Assembly (NCBI GenBank): GCA_945874815.1
Contig: CAMCIE010000034.1
Location: 1-9,716 of the forward strand
DNA from: an uncultured Bacteroidales bacterium
GTDB taxonomy: Bacteria; Bacteroidota; Bacteroidia; Bacteroidales; UBA932
DNA: 9,716 nt
Direction: 5' to 3'
The notes beneath the pieces are model-generated. The model was not told the origin of the DNA. It did not search any database and saw nothing but the letters and a program-made list of their open reading frames with translations. Both the position numbers and the translations under genes were made by a program. How positions within the stretch are numbered: position 1 is the stretch's first letter; every line of letters starts with the position of its first letter. Shown here in pieces: positions 7,501 to 9,716 of the stretch.

Positions 7501-7669
7501 CGGGATACACTCCCGCCACCAGTCCGTCTTTGATCTCGAATGTCGGAAACTCGTCTTTGTTGATGTTGAGGAGTCCCCAGATTCCGAAGATAATCAGAAG
7601 GCTGACCAAAAAGAAGATGATTCTTCTGTAGCGAATTACACCTTGTATGAAGCCGCTGTTATTTTTCAT
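4547..7669 (-). CDS. RND-family efflux transporter permease
   Basis: This is the inner-membrane, proton-driven pump of an AcrB-like system. The 1040 residues match the normal AcrB-type size and show the duplicated layout: TM1 at about 17-35, a first periplasmic domain at about 36-335, TM2-6 at about 340-490, an amphipathic linker, TM7 near 532-550, a second periplasmic domain at about 551-865, and TM8-12 at about 870-1024. TM4 carries the proton-relay pair Asp404-Asp405 (GMIVDDSVITMDGYM). In TM10 the residue aligned with AcrB Lys940 is Arg936 (VVRNGILMFEYAE). The conserved RRMRPIFLTS segment follows at 966-975. I see no heavy-metal signature that would assign it to the metal-efflux branch, so a drug, lipid or other amphiphile exporter is the best guess and the substrate is unknown. 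The ATG is 3 bases after the adaptor stop with no Shine-Dalgarno motif. The stop lies 8 bases inside the outer-membrane-factor gene. Confidence 0.95.
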   Translation of the reverse strand: MKNNSGFIQGVIRYRRIIFFLVSLLIIFGIWGLLNINKDEFPTFEIKDGLVAGVYPGATAQEVEQQLTRPLEELLFKFPEVKRSSYSYTQDGICYIYVNLDCKPEDKNEIWAKIKLKLNASRMLFPSGVLAIQVLDEFSSVSSILIAMDSDDKSYSEMESYADKLKERLYEIPELANVTILGKQQEEIAVTLDKDRLSTYGVNSALMTMNYNSAVLQTISGRFKTDYITAPVHIEGKLSAEQEIGERSVWSDPQGRTLRLKDIATIERRYQKPSSIVQFNGHSALVISVEMRSGNNIVAFGEKVDKVLNEFREQIPQSVHLSKVSDQPKVVDTSVWSFLRDLLISMLVVIIVMLMLFPVRSALIASSGVPVCTAASIAMMYVLGMDLNTVTLAALIVVLGMIVDDSVITMDGYMDKIGKGFGKIAAAEESLKELFVPMLLSTASISAMFFPMLGIITGYLGDFVSMFPWIIAIALGASLIYAVCVVPSLEVKFIKPLSEQKQGRFARIQEKFFEIMQGGYESLQRVCFRHPLWTITCAIASVVLGAFIFTKLNIQMMPMAAREFFAIEVNLSPNSTLDATRQVTDSLQKLLLSDKRIKSVTAFVGTGAPRFHATYGPKVPSEGFAQMIVNTSGPKATEAVIREYEKKYEYWFPQAQIRFKQLDYQGVTAPVTITFKGDGVVRASSLADSLKSFMLADMYDCLKWIHSDSDRSISTVSIDLREDEATRLGVNRAMMSLSIAGSLGGQRAATIWEGDKSIPINFYNSGAKEDMHYSDLGNLNVISTIPNTSIPLRQVADIIPSWQPEGIAHTGGKQSISIYADMRNGKSQPLAMKRIDKYVKANIIPALPQGIEVEYGGLSATNKTVLPEIGMTLLCAIFVLFAFLLYHFKKIRLSILTMVLSLLCLFGASFGLYIFSLDFSMTAVLGIVSLIGIVVRNGILMFEYAETLRNEDGMSAKEAAMEAGKRRMRPIFLTSCTTALGVLPMILSGDVLWMPMGVVICFGIVLSIVLIVEVMPVCYWLLFARSGSDKDELLDEVENE
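4561..4564 (-). promoter_or_regulatory. Ribosome-binding site deciding the outer-membrane-factor start
   Basis: GAGG lies six bases before the ATG at 4554, inside the final codons of the permease gene. No comparable motif with correct spacing stands before the alternative upstream ATGs at 4566 and 4578, so it selects the shorter start with an intact signal peptide. Confidence 0.5.
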
Positions 7670-7672
7670 GCT

Positions 7673-8725
7673 TTATCTGACTTCTTCTGTCCTGACCTTC
7701 ATGCCGGTGCTGACTCGGTCGCCGCCCCGGACAATGAGAGTCATGCCCTCTTCAAGACCTTCCGTGATGGCCACTCCGTCATCGACATAGCCTCCGGTGG
7801 AGACCATTTTCCTGACGGCTTTGCCGTCTTCCACTATCCAGACGAACCGTCCCTGCATGTCCGTGCCCACCGCATCGGAAGGGACTATGATATATGGTAT
7901 GCCTTCGTCGCAAATCAGTTTTACCCGGCAGACCATTCCTGGCATAAGGCCGGAAGTGTCCCCGAGAATGCTCAGATTGCACTGATAGGTGTGTGACAAG
8001 GCTGTCGCCGTCACTCCTGGGGATATTATTCTGGCTCCGATGCCGCTCCTGTCCAGTGCAGGGATTTCAAGTTCCGCCTTCATGCCCTCGGTGATCTTTC
8101 CGATTTCCGTTTCCGGCACGTGGATGCTGACCTCAAGAGTGGAGACATCCGCGATTTTCATCAGCGCACGTCCCGGGTTGATGCTTTCTCCGACTTCTGC
8201 CATGACTTCGCTGACAGTGCCTCGGAACGGAGCTTTTATGCGGCAATCCTCCAGAGCCGCCTCGGAAGACGATGCAAGTGCCCTGGCTTTGGCAAGGTTG
8301 GTCTCCATCTCGACCATCTTCACTGGCGGTACACTGCCGCTCTGATAGACTTTCTGCATTCTTTCATAGCCATCTTCAGCCTGACGGAGGCTGGCCATGG
8401 CCATTTCGTATGAGTTGCGCAATGTCCTGGAATCCACTTCTGCAAGGATTTCATCTTTCCCGAAACGGCTTCCTGTTCCGACATTCATTGCGGCAAGCAC
8501 TCCTGAGCAGGGTGATGAAATAAGGGCAGTCCGGGATGCTGTGACTTCTCCCACATAGGTGGTGGTCACGTTTGTCAGAACATTGGATACCGTACGGACT
8601 CCAACACTTACGGGCTGTCTTTCAGACGGTTGCCTTGACTTTACATGCCCGCATGAACTCAGCGTGGCAATAGCTGAAAGAAAAGCTATTGCCACAGCGA
8701 TGAAAGGTGTATGCCTTCTGTCCAT
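7673..8725 (-). CDS. RND periplasmic adaptor (HlyD/AcrA family lipoprotein)
   Basis: This membrane-fusion protein links the permease to the outer-membrane duct. I chose ATG 8725 (350 residues) because it begins a lipoprotein signal, with a hydrophobic stretch at 8-20 and the lipobox LSSC ending at Cys25, and it lies 10 bases after the lysS stop. An open extension to 8779 would overlap lysS and bury the signal. Domains in order: the first half of the lipoyl domain at about 62-100 (ISSPCSGVLAAMNVGTGSRF), a coiled-coil hairpin at about 100-162, the second lipoyl half at 163-195 (KAPFRGTVSEVMAEVGESI), a beta-barrel at about 196-270 (MPGMVCRVKL near its end), and a membrane-proximal domain at about 278-345. 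The predicted lipid anchor at Cys25 would tether it to the inner membrane, as in AcrA. No Shine-Dalgarno motif is seen. It is the first gene of the pump and sits directly behind lysS. Confidence 0.93.
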   Translation of the reverse strand: MDRRHTPFIAVAIAFLSAIATLSSCGHVKSRQPSERQPVSVGVRTVSNVLTNVTTTYVGEVTASRTALISSPCSGVLAAMNVGTGSRFGKDEILAEVDSRTLRNSYEMAMASLRQAEDGYERMQKVYQSGSVPPVKMVEMETNLAKARALASSSEAALEDCRIKAPFRGTVSEVMAEVGESINPGRALMKIADVSTLEVSIHVPETEIGKITEGMKAELEIPALDRSGIGARIISPGVTATALSHTYQCNLSILGDTSGLMPGMVCRVKLICDEGIPYIIVPSDAVGTDMQGRFVWIVEDGKAVRKMVSTGGYVDDGVAITEGLEEGMTLIVRGGDRVSTGMKVRTEEVR

Positions 8726-8735
8726 TGGAAGAAGC

Positions 8736-9716
8736 TTACAGAGTATTCTTCGGACGCATCTGAGGGAAGAAGAGTACATCCTGGATGGTGGTCTGGCCGG
8801 TCATGAACATGGTCAGACGGTCGATACCCATGCCAAGTCCTGATGTAGGAGGCATACCGTACTCGAGTGCGCGCACAAAGTCGTAGTCGATGAACATTGC
8901 CTCGTCGTCACCCTTGCTCTTGAGGGCGGCCTGCTCTTCGAAACGCTCAAGCTGGTCGATAGGGTCGTTCAGCTCGGAATATGCGTTGGCGAGCTCCTTG
9001 CCGCAAACGAAGAGTTCGAAACGCTCTGTCAGGGTAGGATCTTCACGGTGTCTCTTTGTAAGAGGCGACATCTCGACCGGATAGTCGATGATGAAGGTAG
9101 GCTGGATGAGCTTGTCCTCACAATATTCGCCGAAGATGGCGTCGATAAACTTGCCTTTGCCAAATGAAGGGTCGATCTCGACATGAAGCTGCTTGCAGGT
9201 CTCGCGGAGCTGGTCTTCGTCCATTCCCTTTACGTCAACTCCTGCATATTCCTTGATGGCCTCGAGGATAGGCAGACGGCGGAACGTGCCACCGAAATCA
9301 ACTTCGTGCTCACCGATTTTCACTGTAGTGGTGCCATTGACCTTGAGTGCGATCTTCTTGAGCATTTTCTCCACGAACTCCATCATCCAGATATAGTCCT
9401 TGTATGCCACATAGATTTCCATGCAGGTGAACTCCGGGTTGTGGGTCTTGTCCATACCCTCGTTGCGGAAGTCCTTTGCGAACTCATATACTCCATGGTA
9501 TCCTCCAACGATGAGTCTCTTGAGGTAGAGCTCGTTGGCAATACGCAGGTAAAGAGGAATGTCCAAAGCATTGTGGTGGGTGATGAACGGTCTTGCAGTC
9601 GCTCCTCCCGGGATGCTCTGCAGGATAGGAGTTTCAACTTCAAGGCAGCCTGCCTCGTTGAAATACTCACGCATTGTCGCTATGATCTGGCTTCTTTTGA
9701 TGAAAGTATCTCTCAC
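8736..9716 (-). CDS. lysS: Lysyl-tRNA synthetase, 5' end outside the window
   Basis: This class II synthetase charges tRNA-Lys in the cytoplasm. The 326 residues present are the catalytic domain; the frame is open to the last base of the window, so the N-terminal OB-fold anticodon-binding domain (roughly 175 residues by comparison with the approximately 500-residue family members) lies outside. The GTG at the very edge is probably an internal Val, not a start. All three class II motifs are seen: motif 1 with [19 protein letters not shown] near 21-39, motif 2 with FAKDFRNEG at 79-87 followed by [14 protein letters not shown], and motif 3 with [15 protein letters not shown] at 293-307. The protein ends RPKNTL soon after motif 3, without a long C-terminal extension. 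It appears to head the transcription unit that continues into the efflux pump. Confidence 0.97.
   Translation of the reverse strand: MRDTFIKRSQIIATMREYFNEAGCLEVETPILQSIPGGATARPFITHHNALDIPLYLRIANELYLKRLIVGGYHGVYEFAKDFRNEGMDKTHNPEFTCMEIYVAYKDYIWMMEFVEKMLKKIALKVNGTTTVKIGEHEVDFGGTFRRLPILEAIKEYAGVDVKGMDEDQLRETCKQLHVEIDPSFGKGKFIDAIFGEYCEDKLIQPTFIIDYPVEMSPLTKRHREDPTLTERFELFVCGKELANAYSELNDPIDQLERFEEQAALKSKGDDEAMFIDYDFVRALEYGMPPTSGLGMGIDRLTMFMTGQTTIQDVLFFPQMRPKNTL

Noticed and set aside
8726..8779. Longer start for the adaptor, overlapping lysS
   Set aside because: It would add 18 basic and polar residues before the lipoprotein signal and overlap lysS by 44 bases; the ATG at 8725 places the signal at the N-terminus.

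Overview
The window reads as ordinary chromosomal DNA from a Bacteroidota bacterium, most likely Bacteroidales. This rests on family resemblance, not on a search: the short SSB with a Gln/Pro/Trp-rich tail, the style of LysS and PurA, Bacteroidota-type signal peptides (FAQ cleavage site, LSSC lipobox), and A/T-rich start regions without a Shine-Dalgarno motif at several genes. All eight genes lie on the minus strand, so transcription runs from high to low coordinates. Coding density is very high and the longest intergenic gap is 70 bases.

In transcription order: (1) the 3' two-thirds of lysS (lysyl-tRNA synthetase), cut by the right edge of the window; (2) a complete tripartite RND efflux system, made of a lipoprotein periplasmic adaptor, a 1040-residue RND permease and a TolC-type outer-membrane factor; (3) a SPOUT (SpoU/TrmH family) RNA 2'-O-methyltransferase; (4) aroE (shikimate dehydrogenase); (5) after a 70-base gap with a small GC-rich hairpin, ssb; (6) after 35 bases, purA (adenylosuccinate synthetase), which reads normally for about 297 residues and then stops matching the family at about position 55, close to the left edge.

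The lysS-to-aroE block looks like one transcription unit. The gaps are 10 and 3 bases, then overlaps of 8 and 4 bases, then a 9-base gap. The permease and outer-membrane factor overlap, and so do the outer-membrane factor and the methyltransferase, so those pairs are probably translationally coupled. An efflux pump is thus set among housekeeping translation and amino-acid genes, with no dedicated regulator in view. Together the three pump proteins would span both membranes and expel an unidentified substrate using the proton gradient.

I see no tRNA or rRNA genes, insertion sequences, CRISPR arrays or phage genes. I found no convincing undescribed system. The points most worth a second look are the broken purA end and the coupling of an RND pump to an rRNA-type methyltransferase.
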